Positions 24,380-33,421 are shown, numbered from the stretch's first letter. The stretch: 64,000 nucleotides of DNA from Anaerostipes sp. (GCA_028697725.1 JAQVEG010000003.1:1-64000), one strand, 5' to 3'. The notes: a model not told the origin generated them from the letters alone. Made by a program: numbers and translations.

Positions 24380-27300
24380 CTACTTAGCGTTCTCGTAAAA
24401 TGCTTCAATTTGTGCCTGCTCGCTGCTAAGACCACGCTCTTCCATTTGAACAATCAAGTTTAACATACGTTTGTAATCCCTTGGCATAATTTTCTTAATC
24501 TTAGGAAGGTAATCTGCAAAATTCTTTAGAATCTGCTTTCCTTTTGCTGAATTTGTATATGCCACATGTTCTGAAAGCATGTCTTTTACTTCTTGTACAT
24601 CATACTTAGAAGTTAAATTCTCAATGGATACCATATCCTTATTTAGATTCATGTAAAGCTTGCTTTCCTCATCTAAAACATAAGCAATACCTCCACTCAT
24701 ACCTGCAGCAAAATTCTTTCCTGTCTCACCAAGTACAAGAACACGTCCACCAGTCATATATTCACATCCATGGTCTCCCACACCTTCTACAACTGCAGTT
24801 GCTCCAGAGTTACGAACACAGAAACGTTCTCCTGCAATTCCATTGATAAATGCCTTTCCACTTGTTGCTCCATATAAAGCAACATTTCCTATAATGATGT
24901 TTTCTTCTGGTTTATATTTTACTCCTGTGGATGGATATACAACAATCTTTCCTCCAGAAAGTCCCTTTCCAAAGTAATCATTACTGTCTCCTACAAGTTC
25001 CAGTGTTAAGCCTTTTGGAATAAAAGCACCAAAACTTTGTCCTCCAGCACCATTACATTTTATGGTAAAAGTATCTTCTTCTAATGCCTGATCTCCCCAT
25101 TTTTTTGTAATCTCAGAGCCAAAAATAGTACCAAATGCACGATTAATATTGGTTACTTCTATCTCCATACTCTTTTTTTGTTTTGTATCAAGAGCATCTT
25201 TTAACTCTTTTAGCAGTATTTTAATATCTGCTGTTTCATCTAACTTAAAATCATATACATTTTTCTTATTGTAATTAAATTTCTCTTTCTTTGCATAAGT
25301 TGTATCTAAAATCTTAGAAAGATCAATATGATTCTTCGCTGCATCTTCTGTTGGCTCTAATAAGTCAGTTCTTCCAACTAATTCATCTATAGTTGCAACT
25401 CCAAGTTTCGCCATATATTCTCTTAATTCCTGTGCAATAAACTTCATAAAGTTTACAACATATTCTGGTTTTCCAGCAAATTTCTTTCTCAATTCTGGAT
25501 TCTGTGTGGCAACTCCAACTGGACATGTATCAAGATTACATACTCTCATCATTACACATCCTAATGTTACAAGAGGTGCTGTTGCAAATCCAAACTCTTC
25601 TGCACCAAGCATACATGCAATGGCAACATCTCTACCACTCATTAATTTTCCATCTGTTTCCACAACTACTTTGTTACGAAGGTCATTCATAATCAAGTTT
25701 TGATGTGCCTCTGCAAGTCCTAACTCCCAAGGAAGTCCTGCATTGTAAATAGAATTTTTAGGGGCTGCTCCTGTTCCTCCATCATATCCGGAAATTAAGA
25801 TAACCTGAGCTCCAGCTTTTGCAACACCGGCTGCTACCGTTCCAACTCCCGCCTCTGATACAAGTTTTACAGAAATTCTTGCATCTCTGTTAGCATTCTT
25901 ACAGTCATAAATTAACTGTGCCAAATCCTCAATAGAATAAATATCATGATGTGGTGGTGGTGAAATCAATCCAACTCCCGCTGTTGAGTGACGTGTTTTT
26001 GCAATCCAAGGATATACTTTCTTTCCCGGCAAATGTCCACCTTCTCCCGGTTTTGCACCTTGTGCCATCTTAATTTGAATTTCTTTTGCACTCACTAAGT
26101 ATTCACTTGTAACACCAAATCGGCCAGATGCAACCTGTTTAATTGCAGAACAGCGATTCTTTCCATCTCGCCCAACTTTTAAACGTTCTGGTCGTTCTCC
26201 ACCTTCTCCACTATTAGACTTTCCACCTAACATATTCATAGCAATGGCAAGGGTTTCGTGAGCCTCCCCTGAAATAGATCCATAGGACATAGCCCCAGTT
26301 TTAAATCGTTTAACAATAGATTCAACACTTTCTACCTTGTCAATGGAAATACCTTTTTTGGGATATTTAAACTCCATCATGCCACGAAGATTCCCCGGTT
26401 CTAACTCCTCGTCTACCATATGCGTATATTTTTTAAAGGTATCATAATTTCCCGTTCTTGCCGCCATTTGTAATGTATGAATGGTCTGTGGATTATACAA
26501 ATGCTGTTCCTTTCCACTTCGCACCTTATGACTTCCTGTACTTTCCAAAGAAAGGTCATTTTCTAATCCAAGGGGATCAAAGGCAGCAGAATGTCTTGCA
26601 TCTACATCTGTCTCAATATCCTTTAATGAAATACCGCCCACACGACTTACTGTGTTGGTAAAATACTTATCTACTACATCCTTACTTACTCCAATGGCTT
26701 CAAAAATCTGAGAACCCTGATATGATTGAAGTGTTGAAATTCCCATCTTAGAGGCAATCTTAACAATTCCATGAAGCACTGCATCTGTATAATCATCTAC
26801 TGCTGCATAGTAGTCTTTGTGAAGTAAATTATCATCAATTAACTTTTGAATACTTTGTAGTGCTAAATATGGATTAATTGCACATGCTCCATATCCAAGC
26901 AAAGTAGCAAAATGATGAACTTCTCTTGGTTCTCCACTTTCTAAAATCAAAGCAACTGATGTACGCTTTTTCGTACGAATCAAATGCTGATGCATTGCAG
27001 AAACTGCTAATAATGACGGAATCGGCACATGGTTTTCATCAACTTCACGATCAGATAAAATAATAATATTAGCTCCGTCTCTGTAAGCTCGATCTGCTTC
27101 TACAAACAAATGGTCTAAAGCTTTTTCTAAAGAAGTATTCTTGTAATATGTGATTGGCAGTTCAACTACCTTAAATCCCTCTTTGTTCATATGTTTAATT
27201 TTCAATAAATCTGTGTCTGTTAAAATCGGATTATGAACCTTTAAAATATGACAATTTTCTGGACGTTCTTCTAGGATATTTCCCTCTGTTCCCACATAAA

Positions 27301-28912
27301 TCGTTGTTGATGTCACTAATTCTTCACGAATTGCATCAATAGGAGGATTGGTAACCTGTGCAAATAACTGTTTAAAATAATTAAACAATGGCTGATGTTT
27401 TTTAGAAAAAACAGCAAGAGGGGAATCATTTCCCATGGCTGCAATTCCCTCTGCCCCATTCAATGCCATTGGCTGAATGGATGTCTTTACTTCTTCATAA
27501 GAATATCCAAATGCCTTTAACATCTTTTCCCGTTCTTCTTTTTCATACGTAGGAACTGGAAGATTTGGAATTTTTAAATCTTTTAATGTCAACAAATTGC
27601 TGTCAAGCCACTCTCCATAAGGCTCTTTTTCTGCATAACGCTCTTTGATCACATCGTCAGATACAACTTCACCTTTTACTGTATCAACCAGCAACATCTT
27701 ACCTGGACGAAGTCTTTCTTTCACAAGAATCTTTGTTGGATTAATATCTAACACTCCAATTTCAGAAGATAGAATCAATTGGTCATCCTCTGTGATATAG
27801 TATCGAGAAGGTCTTAAACCATTACGGTCAAGAACAGCCCCCACTTGATCTCCATCTGTAAATAGGATAGATGCCGGTCCGTCCCATGGCTCCATCATCG
27901 TTGCATAATATTGATAAAAATCTCTTTTTTCCTGTGTAATAACTTTGTTATTCTCCCATGGTTCTGGAATCGTAATCATAATCGCATGGGGCAAATCCAT
28001 TCCACTCATAACAAGGAATTCCAATGTATTATCAAGTCTGGCTGAATCTGAACCAGTTGGATTCACAACTGGAATCAATTTCTGCATCTTATCTTTAAAA
28101 AATTCCGATTCCATATTCTCTTCACGTGCCAGCATCTTATCTGCATTTCCTCGAATTGTGTTAATCTCTCCATTATGTACAATCATACGATATGGATGAG
28201 CCTTTTCCCAAGAAGGAGTTGTGTTGGTACTAAAGCGAGAATGAACCAATGCAATCGCAGACTCATAATCCTTGTTGTGAAGATCCTTAAAAAATGTACG
28301 TAACTGCCCAACAAGAAACATACCCTTATATACAATTGTTCTACTAGAAATAGAAACCACATATGTCTCTTCATTACTTTGCTCAAATACTTTTCGCGCA
28401 ATGTATAGTTTACGGTCAAACTCTAATCCCTTCTCCATTCCCTCTGGCTTTCCGATAAATGCCTGAAGGATTCTTGGCATACACTCTACTGCCTTCTTTC
28501 CTAACACACCTTTGTCCGTTGGAACTTCTCTCCATCCCAAAAATGGAAGTCCTTCCTTTTTAGAAATAATCTCAAACATCTTCTTTGCCTGTTGTAGTTT
28601 CATCTCATCATCTGGAAAGAAAAACATACCAATTCCATATTCTCTTTCTTTTCCAATTTCAATTCCCTCTTCTTTACAGGCCTTAGAGAAAAACTTATGA
28701 GAAATCTGAAGCATAATACCAACCCCATCTCCAGTTTCCCCAGCTGCATCTTTTCCAGCTCTATGTTCTAGTGTTTCAACAATCTTTAGTGCATTGTCCA
28801 CTGTCTGATGGCTCTTAATGCCCTTAATATTCACACAAGCACCAATACCACAGTTGTCATGTTCAAAACTTGGATCGTATAATCCTGATGTTATATCCTT
28901 CTGATTCACCAT
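24380..28912 (-). CDS. gltB: Glutamate synthase, large (alpha) subunit
   Basis: 1510 residues, full length for the family. The N-terminal nucleophile is Cys21 in HDNCGIGA, exposed after removal of a 20-residue propeptide. Glutaminase features follow, including VHSRFSTNTTPSW. The FMN/synthase domain has the 3Fe-4S cysteines in CVMMRVCNLDTCPVG and GYDGGTGAAP. A C-terminal glycine-rich beta-helix closes the protein (GLSGGKIVVYPSTG, GATSGKAFINGIAGERF). The ammonia tunnel joins the two active sites. It has its own promoter at 28977-29005 and an unusual upstream region. Confidence 0.96.
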   Translation of the reverse strand: MVNQKDITSGLYDPSFEHDNCGIGACVNIKGIKSHQTVDNALKIVETLEHRAGKDAAGETGDGVGIMLQISHKFFSKACKEEGIEIGKEREYGIGMFFFPDDEMKLQQAKKMFEIISKKEGLPFLGWREVPTDKGVLGKKAVECMPRILQAFIGKPEGMEKGLEFDRKLYIARKVFEQSNEETYVVSISSRTIVYKGMFLVGQLRTFFKDLHNKDYESAIALVHSRFSTNTTPSWEKAHPYRMIVHNGEINTIRGNADKMLAREENMESEFFKDKMQKLIPVVNPTGSDSARLDNTLEFLVMSGMDLPHAIMITIPEPWENNKVITQEKRDFYQYYATMMEPWDGPASILFTDGDQVGAVLDRNGLRPSRYYITEDDQLILSSEIGVLDINPTKILVKERLRPGKMLLVDTVKGEVVSDDVIKERYAEKEPYGEWLDSNLLTLKDLKIPNLPVPTYEKEEREKMLKAFGYSYEEVKTSIQPMALNGAEGIAAMGNDSPLAVFSKKHQPLFNYFKQLFAQVTNPPIDAIREELVTSTTIYVGTEGNILEERPENCHILKVHNPILTDTDLLKIKHMNKEGFKVVELPITYYKNTSLEKALDHLFVEADRAYRDGANIIILSDREVDENHVPIPSLLAVSAMHQHLIRTKKRTSVALILESGEPREVHHFATLLGYGACAINPYLALQSIQKLIDDNLLHKDYYAAVDDYTDAVLHGIVKIASKMGISTLQSYQGSQIFEAIGVSKDVVDKYFTNTVSRVGGISLKDIETDVDARHSAAFDPLGLENDLSLESTGSHKVRSGKEQHLYNPQTIHTLQMAARTGNYDTFKKYTHMVDEELEPGNLRGMMEFKYPKKGISIDKVESVESIVKRFKTGAMSYGSISGEAHETLAIAMNMLGGKSNSGEGGERPERLKVGRDGKNRCSAIKQVASGRFGVTSEYLVSAKEIQIKMAQGAKPGEGGHLPGKKVYPWIAKTRHSTAGVGLISPPPHHDIYSIEDLAQLIYDCKNANRDARISVKLVSEAGVGTVAAGVAKAGAQVILISGYDGGTGAAPKNSIYNAGLPWELGLAEAHQNLIMNDLRNKVVVETDGKLMSGRDVAIACMLGAEEFGFATAPLVTLGCVMMRVCNLDTCPVGVATQNPELRKKFAGKPEYVVNFMKFIAQELREYMAKLGVATIDELVGRTDLLEPTEDAAKNHIDLSKILDTTYAKKEKFNYNKKNVYDFKLDETADIKILLKELKDALDTKQKKSMEIEVTNINRAFGTIFGSEITKKWGDQALEEDTFTIKCNGAGGQSFGAFIPKGLTLELVGDSNDYFGKGLSGGKIVVYPSTGVKYKPEENIIIGNVALYGATSGKAFINGIAGERFCVRNSGATAVVEGVGDHGCEYMTGGRVLVLGETGKNFAAGMSGGIAYVLDEESKLYMNLNKDMVSIENLTSKYDVQEVKDMLSEHVAYTNSAKGKQILKNFADYLPKIKKIMPRDYKRMLNLIVQMEERGLSSEQAQIEAFYENAK

Positions 28913-28976
28913 AATCTTGATTCCTTTCTCTTTCTGTTGTTCAAATCCATGTCATTTACTTTATTACGTTGAACTT

Positions 28977-29005
28977 ATAATACAAAAAAATAAAAAGGTT
29001 GTAAA
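28977..29005 (-). promoter_or_regulatory. gltB promoter
   Basis: -35 TTTACA (29005-29000) and -10 TATTAT (28982-28977) with a 17-bp spacer. Two copies of CTTAA(G)TTGTCTGA lie just upstream and could bind an activator. Confidence 0.7.
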
Positions 29006-29015
29006 GAACTTTTTT

Positions 29016-29067
29016 CTTAAGTTGTCTGACTTTTCGACTATTTTTAATTTTTAACTTAATTGTCTGA
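29016..29067 (-). repeat. Direct repeat upstream of the gltB promoter
   Basis: CTTAAGTTGTCTGA (29016-29029) and CTTAATTGTCTGA (29055-29067) are two near-identical copies 39 bp apart. They sit directly upstream of the -35, a normal place for activator sites. Confidence 0.55.
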
Positions 29068-29085
29068 TATCTTAAGAATTTAAGG

Positions 29086-29182
29086 CGTAAAAAAAGTACT
29101 CATTATGAGATTTCCTTTTTGAAATAGTCAGTTTCACTTGTCACCTTGTAGCCAAGGATGGAAAACATCATACGAGTACTTT
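29086..29182 (-). ncRNA. Candidate structured RNA or terminator ahead of gltB
   Basis: A 9-bp closing stem (GAGTACTTT 29174-29182 and AAAGTACTC 29093-29101) encloses small hairpins (GATG/CATC, CCTTG/CAAGG and a TTTC/GAAA pair). On the minus strand it is followed by a run of seven U. It lies upstream of the gltB promoter, so it ends a separate short transcript. No known family was recognised. Confidence 0.45.
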
Positions 29183-29204
29183 CGAATTTTAGTGATAACT
29201 TGTT

Positions 29205-29320
29205 TGTAACTTCTAGTTAAAAACTAGTCTATCATTGTGTCAATTTCTAGTCCTAATTCATGTCAAATTCTAGTCAACTTCTTGTCGTTACTTCATGTTA
29301 ATATTTTGTCAATTGCTAGT
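29205..29320 (-). repeat. Phased direct-repeat array ACTAGAAWTTGACA
   Basis: On the minus strand, units begin at 29320 (ACTAGCAATTGACA), 29298 (degenerate), 29274 (ACTAGAATTTGACA), 29251 (ACTAGAAATTGACA) and 29217 (ACTAGAAGTTACA). Spacings are 22, 24, 23 and 34 bp. The near-constant 23-bp phase places most copies about two helical turns apart, as for cooperative protein binding. Confidence 0.65.
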
Positions 29321-29501
29321 ATATAAAGGCTCTTTTTGTCCTTTAACGAAGTAAAGTATAGCACAGTTTTATTTTTTTATGTTGTATTTTTTTGGTATTT
29401 AATGAACTATTTTTAATACATACTTTTATAATGGTATCGTTTGTTCTTCCCAGTTTCATTTGTAATTAATATCAGATAAATTTTTGTTAAAAAGCAAAAA
29501 A

Positions 29502-29527
29502 ATCCAGCAGATTTTACTCTGCTGGAT
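29502..29527 (-). terminator. Terminator of the alcohol dehydrogenase gene
   Basis: The stem TCCAGCAGA/TCTGCTGGA is followed on the minus strand by TTTTTTT, 27 bp after the stop codon. Confidence 0.9.
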
Positions 29528-29554
29528 AAATGTTTCTTTTCGTTCATATGGATC

Positions 29555-30730
29555 CTAGAATGTTACATCTTTTCCGTAATAGATACATTCTAATACTTTT
29601 TCCATTTCTTCTACAGAAGTTTCACGTGGATTTGATCCTGTACAAGCATCTGCAACTGCTCTTTCTGCAATCATATGTTTCTTTTCTAGGAATTCATCTT
29701 CTTTAATTCCAAAGTCTTTTAAATTAGTTACAATTCCCATGCTAGTTCCTAAATCACGAACTGCCTTAATCAAAGAAAGTGTAAGTGCTTTGTCTGTAAC
29801 TCCTGGAAGATTCAACTTCTTAGCAATCATGGCAAATCTGTCAGCACAAACCTTGGCATTGAATTGAATCACATATGGTAAATAGATTGCATTAGCACAT
29901 CCATGTGGAATGTGTCCTGTATCAAACACTGCTCCCGTTTTGTGAGCTAATGAGTGAACAATTCCAAGCAATGCATTAGAGAATGACATTCCTGCCAAGC
30001 ACTGAGCATAATGCATATTGTCTCTTGCTTCCATATCTCCTTCATAAGATGCTTTTAAATTATCAAAAACCATCTCGATTGCATGAATTGCCAATGGATC
30101 AGAGAATGGTGAATGTAGTCCAGCAACATATGCTTCAATGGAATGTGTCAATGCATCCATACCTGTATGTGCTGTTAATGTTGGTGGCATTGTCTCTGCC
30201 AATGCAGGATCAACAATTGCAATGTCTGGTGTGATTTCAAAATCAGCTAGTGGATACTTAATTCCTGCTGCATAATCAGTAATAACTGCGAATGCTGTAA
30301 CCTCTGTTGCTGTTCCTGATGTTGAAGGGATTGCAATAAATTTTGCTTTGTTTCTAAGTTGAGGAACTGTAAATGGATCTTTCACGTCATCAAATGTTGC
30401 TTCTGGATGTTCGTAGAAAATCCACATAGCTTTTGCAGCATCGATTGGTGATCCTCCACCCATAGCAATAATCAAATCTGGTTCAAATTCCTGCATAACT
30501 TTTGCACCTTTAAACACAGTTTCAACCGATGGATCTGGTTCAATTCCTTCAATTAATTTTGTTTCAATTCCGGCTTCCTTTAAGTAGTCAAGTACCTTGT
30601 CCACGAATCCAAAACGTTTCATAGATCCTCCACCGAGGCATAAAACAGCTTTTTTTCCTTGAATCGTTTTCAAAGTTTCGAGTGCGTCTTCTCCAAAATA
30701 CAAATCTCTAGGTAATGTAAATCTTGCCAT
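29555..30730 (-). CDS. Iron-containing alcohol dehydrogenase
   Basis: A 391-residue group III (Fe-dependent) dehydrogenase. The nucleotide-binding GGGS motifs (LCLGGGSMKRFG, AMGGGSPIDAAKAMW) are present. The metal-site residues lie in DIAIVDPALAETMPP, HTGMDALTHSIEAYV, HSLAHKTGAVFDTGHIPHG. It would reduce an aldehyde such as acetaldehyde or butyraldehyde, or a hydroxyaldehyde, with NAD(P)H. The substrate cannot be set from sequence. It is monocistronic, with a Rex-like site over its -35 and a terminator, so it is probably an NADH-sink enzyme. Confidence 0.9.
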   Translation of the reverse strand: MARFTLPRDLYFGEDALETLKTIQGKKAVLCLGGGSMKRFGFVDKVLDYLKEAGIETKLIEGIEPDPSVETVFKGAKVMQEFEPDLIIAMGGGSPIDAAKAMWIFYEHPEATFDDVKDPFTVPQLRNKAKFIAIPSTSGTATEVTAFAVITDYAAGIKYPLADFEITPDIAIVDPALAETMPPTLTAHTGMDALTHSIEAYVAGLHSPFSDPLAIHAIEMVFDNLKASYEGDMEARDNMHYAQCLAGMSFSNALLGIVHSLAHKTGAVFDTGHIPHGCANAIYLPYVIQFNAKVCADRFAMIAKKLNLPGVTDKALTLSLIKAVRDLGTSMGIVTNLKDFGIKEDEFLEKKHMIAERAVADACTGSNPRETSVEEMEKVLECIYYGKDVTF

Positions 30731-30773
30731 AAAACATATCTCCTTTTTTTGAAACTACTTGTTACATCTCCTA

Positions 30774-30801
30774 TTGTAACCTTTTGTTATTTTTTTATCA
30801 A
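30774..30801 (-). promoter_or_regulatory. Alcohol dehydrogenase promoter with Rex-like operator
   Basis: -35 TTGATA (30801-30796) and -10 TACAAT (30779-30774) with a 16-bp spacer. The 18-bp sequence TTGTTATTTTTTTATCAA (30784-30801) matches 12 of the 14 fixed positions of the Rex box TTGTTAA-N4-TTAACAA. Rex releases DNA at a high NADH/NAD ratio, which suits this gene. Confidence 0.6.
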
Positions 30802-30852
30802 TAGTTTTTCAATAGTTTTTGTAACTTTTTTGCCTTTGTGGCACATATGTGC

Positions 30853-31512
30853 TTATTTTCTTTCTTTTAGATATGCATCCAATCCTTTTTTTCTAAGTTT
30901 ACATGCTGGGCAATTTCCACATCCATCACCTTTTACTCCATTATAACAAGTGAGAGTTTCCTCCCGAATAAGATCAAACACCCCAAGCTTATCTGCCATT
31001 TCCCATGTTTCTTTTTTGTCAATCCACATCATTGGTGTCATAACTTCAAACTCATAATCCATGGCAAGGGTCAAGGTTGTCTCTAATGAGCTAATAAATA
31101 CGTGTCTACAGTCTGGATATCCACTAAAATCACTTTGTGAAACCCCTGTTACCAATACATGAATGTCTCTTTGCTTTGCAAAAACTGCAGCAAAGGTAAG
31201 AAACAACATATTTCTTCCATCTACAAAAGTATTTGGTGTTCCTTCTTCCGGTGCATCCTGATCCACTTTCATATCAACCCTTGTCAGTGAATTAGGTGCT
31301 AACTGCCCTAATAAACCCATATCTAAAATATGATGTTCCACATTATAATCTTTGCATATTTTTTTTGCACACTCTAACTCTAGAGAATGTCTTTGACCAT
31401 ATTGAAATGAAATGGCAATCACTTCATCAAATTTCTTTTTTGCCCAAAAAAGACAAGTGGTGCTGTCTTGTCCACCACTAAATACAACAACTGCTTTCTT
31501 TGGTTTTCCCAT
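30853..31512 (-). CDS. queC: 7-cyano-7-deazaguanine (preQ0) synthase
   Basis: A 219-residue ATP-dependent enzyme that converts 7-carboxy-7-deazaguanine to preQ0. It has the PP-loop [16 protein letters not shown] (about 9-24) and a zinc site in [19 protein letters not shown] near the C-terminus. It is the last gene of the queD-queE-folE-queC operon, 8 bp after folE. Confidence 0.95.
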   Translation of the reverse strand: MGKPKKAVVVFSGGQDSTTCLFWAKKKFDEVIAISFQYGQRHSLELECAKKICKDYNVEHHILDMGLLGQLAPNSLTRVDMKVDQDAPEEGTPNTFVDGRNMLFLTFAAVFAKQRDIHVLVTGVSQSDFSGYPDCRHVFISSLETTLTLAMDYEFEVMTPMMWIDKKETWEMADKLGVFDLIREETLTCYNGVKGDGCGNCPACKLRKKGLDAYLKERK

Positions 31513-31520
31513 ATCGTCCC

Positions 31521-32108
31521 CTACTTTCCAGACTGCATTAAAAAATGCATTTTCAATGTATCATCTGTCTCAAATTTTCCACGAAGTGTGGTAGTTACTG
31601 TATTTGCCTGTGTTTTCTTAATTCCTCTTGCACTCATACAACTATGGGTTCCTTCAATGTAAACTGCAACATCTTCGCTGCCAGAAATCAACTGCATGAT
31701 TTCAGCAATATCTGTTCCTATTCTCTCTTGTAATTGAAGTCTCTTTCCAACCATCTCACAAATTCTTGCAATCTTACTTAATCCCAAAACTTTATCGCTT
31801 GGCAGGTATGCAACAGACACTTTCATATCATACATTAATGCCAAGTGATGCTCGCAGTAACTGAAAATATCAATATCTTTTACAAGTACCATGTCATCAT
31901 GACCTGAAACACTTAAATCATCCTCAAATGTCTTTTCGAACATTTGGGCAATCTCTTCATTTGTATAATTCATTCCCTCAAACACTTCTTCATACATTCT
32001 TGCCACACGATCTGGTGTTTCCTTTAATCCCTCTCTTTTAGGGTCATCTCCCAATGCAACTAGAATTCCTTCTATATGTTTTTTTATCGCTTCTTTATCG
32101 ATAGCCAT
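31521..32108 (-). CDS. folE: GTP cyclohydrolase I
   Basis: A 195-residue zinc enzyme forming 7,8-dihydroneopterin triphosphate from GTP, the first step shared by folate and queuosine synthesis. Motifs are [22 protein letters not shown] (Cys/His zinc ligands) and [21 protein letters not shown]. Its place between queE and queC indicates supply to the deazaguanine pathway. Confidence 0.95.
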   Translation of the reverse strand: MAIDKEAIKKHIEGILVALGDDPKREGLKETPDRVARMYEEVFEGMNYTNEEIAQMFEKTFEDDLSVSGHDDMVLVKDIDIFSYCEHHLALMYDMKVSVAYLPSDKVLGLSKIARICEMVGKRLQLQERIGTDIAEIMQLISGSEDVAVYIEGTHSCMSARGIKKTQANTVTTTLRGKFETDDTLKMHFLMQSGK

Positions 32109-32117
32109 GATTTCCTC

Positions 32118-32786
32118 CTAAACTCCAGTTTTATCTGGATTCCACACTACTTTATGAATTTGAATCTGGAACCTTACCTGATTCATTTGATGTTCTTTCA
32201 TAAATTCCACAATCTCTTCTGGGTCAATTGCACCAAATACTGGACTGAAATATACAATTGCCTTTTCACATAAGTCAAATCGTTCTATCACTTCTTTTGC
32301 ACGATTTAAGTCTTCTCGGCTTCCAATGACAAATTTAATCACATCCCATGGTTTAATATACTCCATATTTTCAAGGCACATCTCTTCTTCCATATTACTT
32401 GATGGCAGCTTATAGTCCATAGTCATAGAAAGTCTTCGATCTCTTTCTTTGAATATTTTAATTGGCATACTTCCATTGGTTTCAATCTCTAGTTCCACTT
32501 TAGGAAGAGACAAAATACCACCAATCAAAGCACCAATATCTTCTTGCAGCAATGGTTCTCCCCCTGTCAATGTAACCAACTCCATGCCAGAATCCTGAAC
32601 TAACTTTACAATCTCCGGGGTGGACAGATGTATCGCTTTTGCTTTCTTTTCATTTGCCCATTTGGTATCACAATAACTGCAAGTTAAATTACAGCCTTTT
32701 AAACGAAGAAACAGTGCCAGCCTTCCAGCTTTCTTTCCTTCCCCGTTGATACTAATGAAACTTTCTACTAAATCAAAATATTCCAT
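32118..32786 (-). CDS. queE: 7-carboxy-7-deazaguanine synthase
   Basis: A 222-residue radical SAM enzyme. The cluster motif is CxxxCxxC (CNLTCSYCDTKW), preceded by SINGEGKKAGRLALFLRLKG; LVTLTGGEPLLQ is the GGE motif. It converts carboxytetrahydropterin to carboxydeazaguanine. The start is at ATG 32786, which follows GGAGAG and lies 2 bp after the queD stop; the longer frame would overlap queD by 50 bp. Confidence 0.94.
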   Translation of the reverse strand: MEYFDLVESFISINGEGKKAGRLALFLRLKGCNLTCSYCDTKWANEKKAKAIHLSTPEIVKLVQDSGMELVTLTGGEPLLQEDIGALIGGILSLPKVELEIETNGSMPIKIFKERDRRLSMTMDYKLPSSNMEEEMCLENMEYIKPWDVIKFVIGSREDLNRAKEVIERFDLCEKAIVYFSPVFGAIDPEEIVEFMKEHQMNQVRFQIQIHKVVWNPDKTGV

Positions 32787-32787
32787 T

Positions 32788-33207
32788 TTACTCTCCATAT
32801 CCTGCACAATTATTTGGTATTTCATAAACTTCCACAAACTTTACATCGTATCCCTTTTCTTTGATTAAATCATAAAAATACTTTGCAAAATTCTCTGCTG
32901 TTGGACGGAATGGAACTTGAATTATTTTAAAATTTTCCTCTTTTAATGCCTCCATTGTCTTATCCTTTAAAGAACCAGTCTCAATAATTAAGCTGTGGTC
33001 ATGGTCGTCTGCCACAGACTTCACTGCATTCTTTAATTCTCCAAAATCAACAATCATCCCTCTTGTTTGTCCTTCATTGACTAATTGACTGCTTTTTAAT
33101 GTCACTTCTATCTTCCATCGATGTCCATGGAGATTACTGCATTTTCCATTATATCCTGCTAAAAAATGTGCCGAGTCAAAACTGGCATGTGTTTTCAATT
33201 GATACAT
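32788..33207 (-). CDS. queD: 6-carboxytetrahydropterin synthase
   Basis: A 139-residue member of the PTPS family. Zinc ligands are H14 (SAHFLAG), H27 and H29 (LHGHRW); the catalytic C23 and the later DDHDHSLI are present, with a conserved Glu in FVEVYEIPN. It is the first gene of the preQ0 operon, with AAGGAGAAATAAGT before its start. It lies 28 bp after an attenuator hairpin. Confidence 0.94.
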   Translation of the reverse strand: MYQLKTHASFDSAHFLAGYNGKCSNLHGHRWKIEVTLKSSQLVNEGQTRGMIVDFGELKNAVKSVADDHDHSLIIETGSLKDKTMEALKEENFKIIQVPFRPTAENFAKYFYDLIKEKGYDVKFVEVYEIPNNCAGYGE

Positions 33208-33235
33208 CTACTTATTTCTCCTTTATATTGAAAAA

Positions 33236-33259
33236 GACATGATACCTATGTACCATGCC
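33236..33259 (-). terminator. Leader terminator (attenuator) of the queD operon
   Basis: On the minus strand GGCATGGTAC and GTATCATGTC form a 10-bp stem with loop ATAG, followed by TTTTTC. It stands between the promoter and queD in the same transcript, so it must be conditional. Confidence 0.85.
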
Positions 33260-33354
33260 CTAAAAATCATCATAAGAAAATAAGAGTTTCCTCTTATAGT
33301 CCTAGTTTTGATTAAAGACAGGATGGTACGAATGAACTGTCTGATTTAATTCAC
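33260..33354 (-). promoter_or_regulatory. Candidate riboswitch leader of the preQ0 operon
   Basis: The leader RNA carries a GACAG/CTGTC stem whose loop contains GTACCAT (33329-33323). That is the exact complement of ATGGTAC (33256-33250) in the terminator stem, giving an antiterminator. A second hairpin AAGAG-GAAA-CTCTT follows. This is the layout of a transcriptional riboswitch. The aptamer does not match the preQ1-I consensus I know, so the ligand (preQ1, preQ0 or a pterin) is open. Confidence 0.5.
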
Positions 33355-33364
33355 TGTGTGCTAT

Positions 33365-33393
33365 TATAACAAGTTTGTATTCCAGATGCAAGA
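33365..33393 (-). promoter_or_regulatory. Promoter of the preQ0 operon
   Basis: On the minus strand -35 TTGCAT and -10 TATAAT are separated by 17 bp (about 33393-33365). The leader before queD is about 150 nt. Confidence 0.7.
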
Positions 33394-33421
33394 GTGGAAA
33401 TAAAACTTAGATAACTTTCTT

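Larger units (their letters stand above)
28913..29554. other. Long intergenic region upstream of gltB
   Basis: This 642-bp protein-free stretch holds, in minus-strand order, the alcohol-dehydrogenase terminator (29502-29527), a possible TATACT promoter near 29350, a phased direct-repeat array (29205-29320), a structured RNA with a U-run (29086-29182), two CTTAA(G)TTGTCTGA repeats (29016-29067) and the gltB promoter. No ORF with a credible ribosome binding site was seen. Confidence 0.7.

Noticed and set aside
28183-28419. 78-residue minus-strand ORF inside gltB
   Set aside because: Out-of-frame shadow of gltB on the same strand; gltB is intact across it.
29205-29320. CRISPR array
   Set aside because: The repeats are 14 bp, imperfect and spaced by about 9 bp of non-unique AT-rich DNA; no cas genes are near.
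30840-30856. Terminator after queC at the GCACATATGTGC palindrome
   Set aside because: It is a short palindrome without a U-run; too weak to call.
33260-33354. Standard preQ1-I riboswitch
   Set aside because: The stem-loop and A-rich tail only vaguely resemble it; the conserved loop and CUA pairing of the class are not found.
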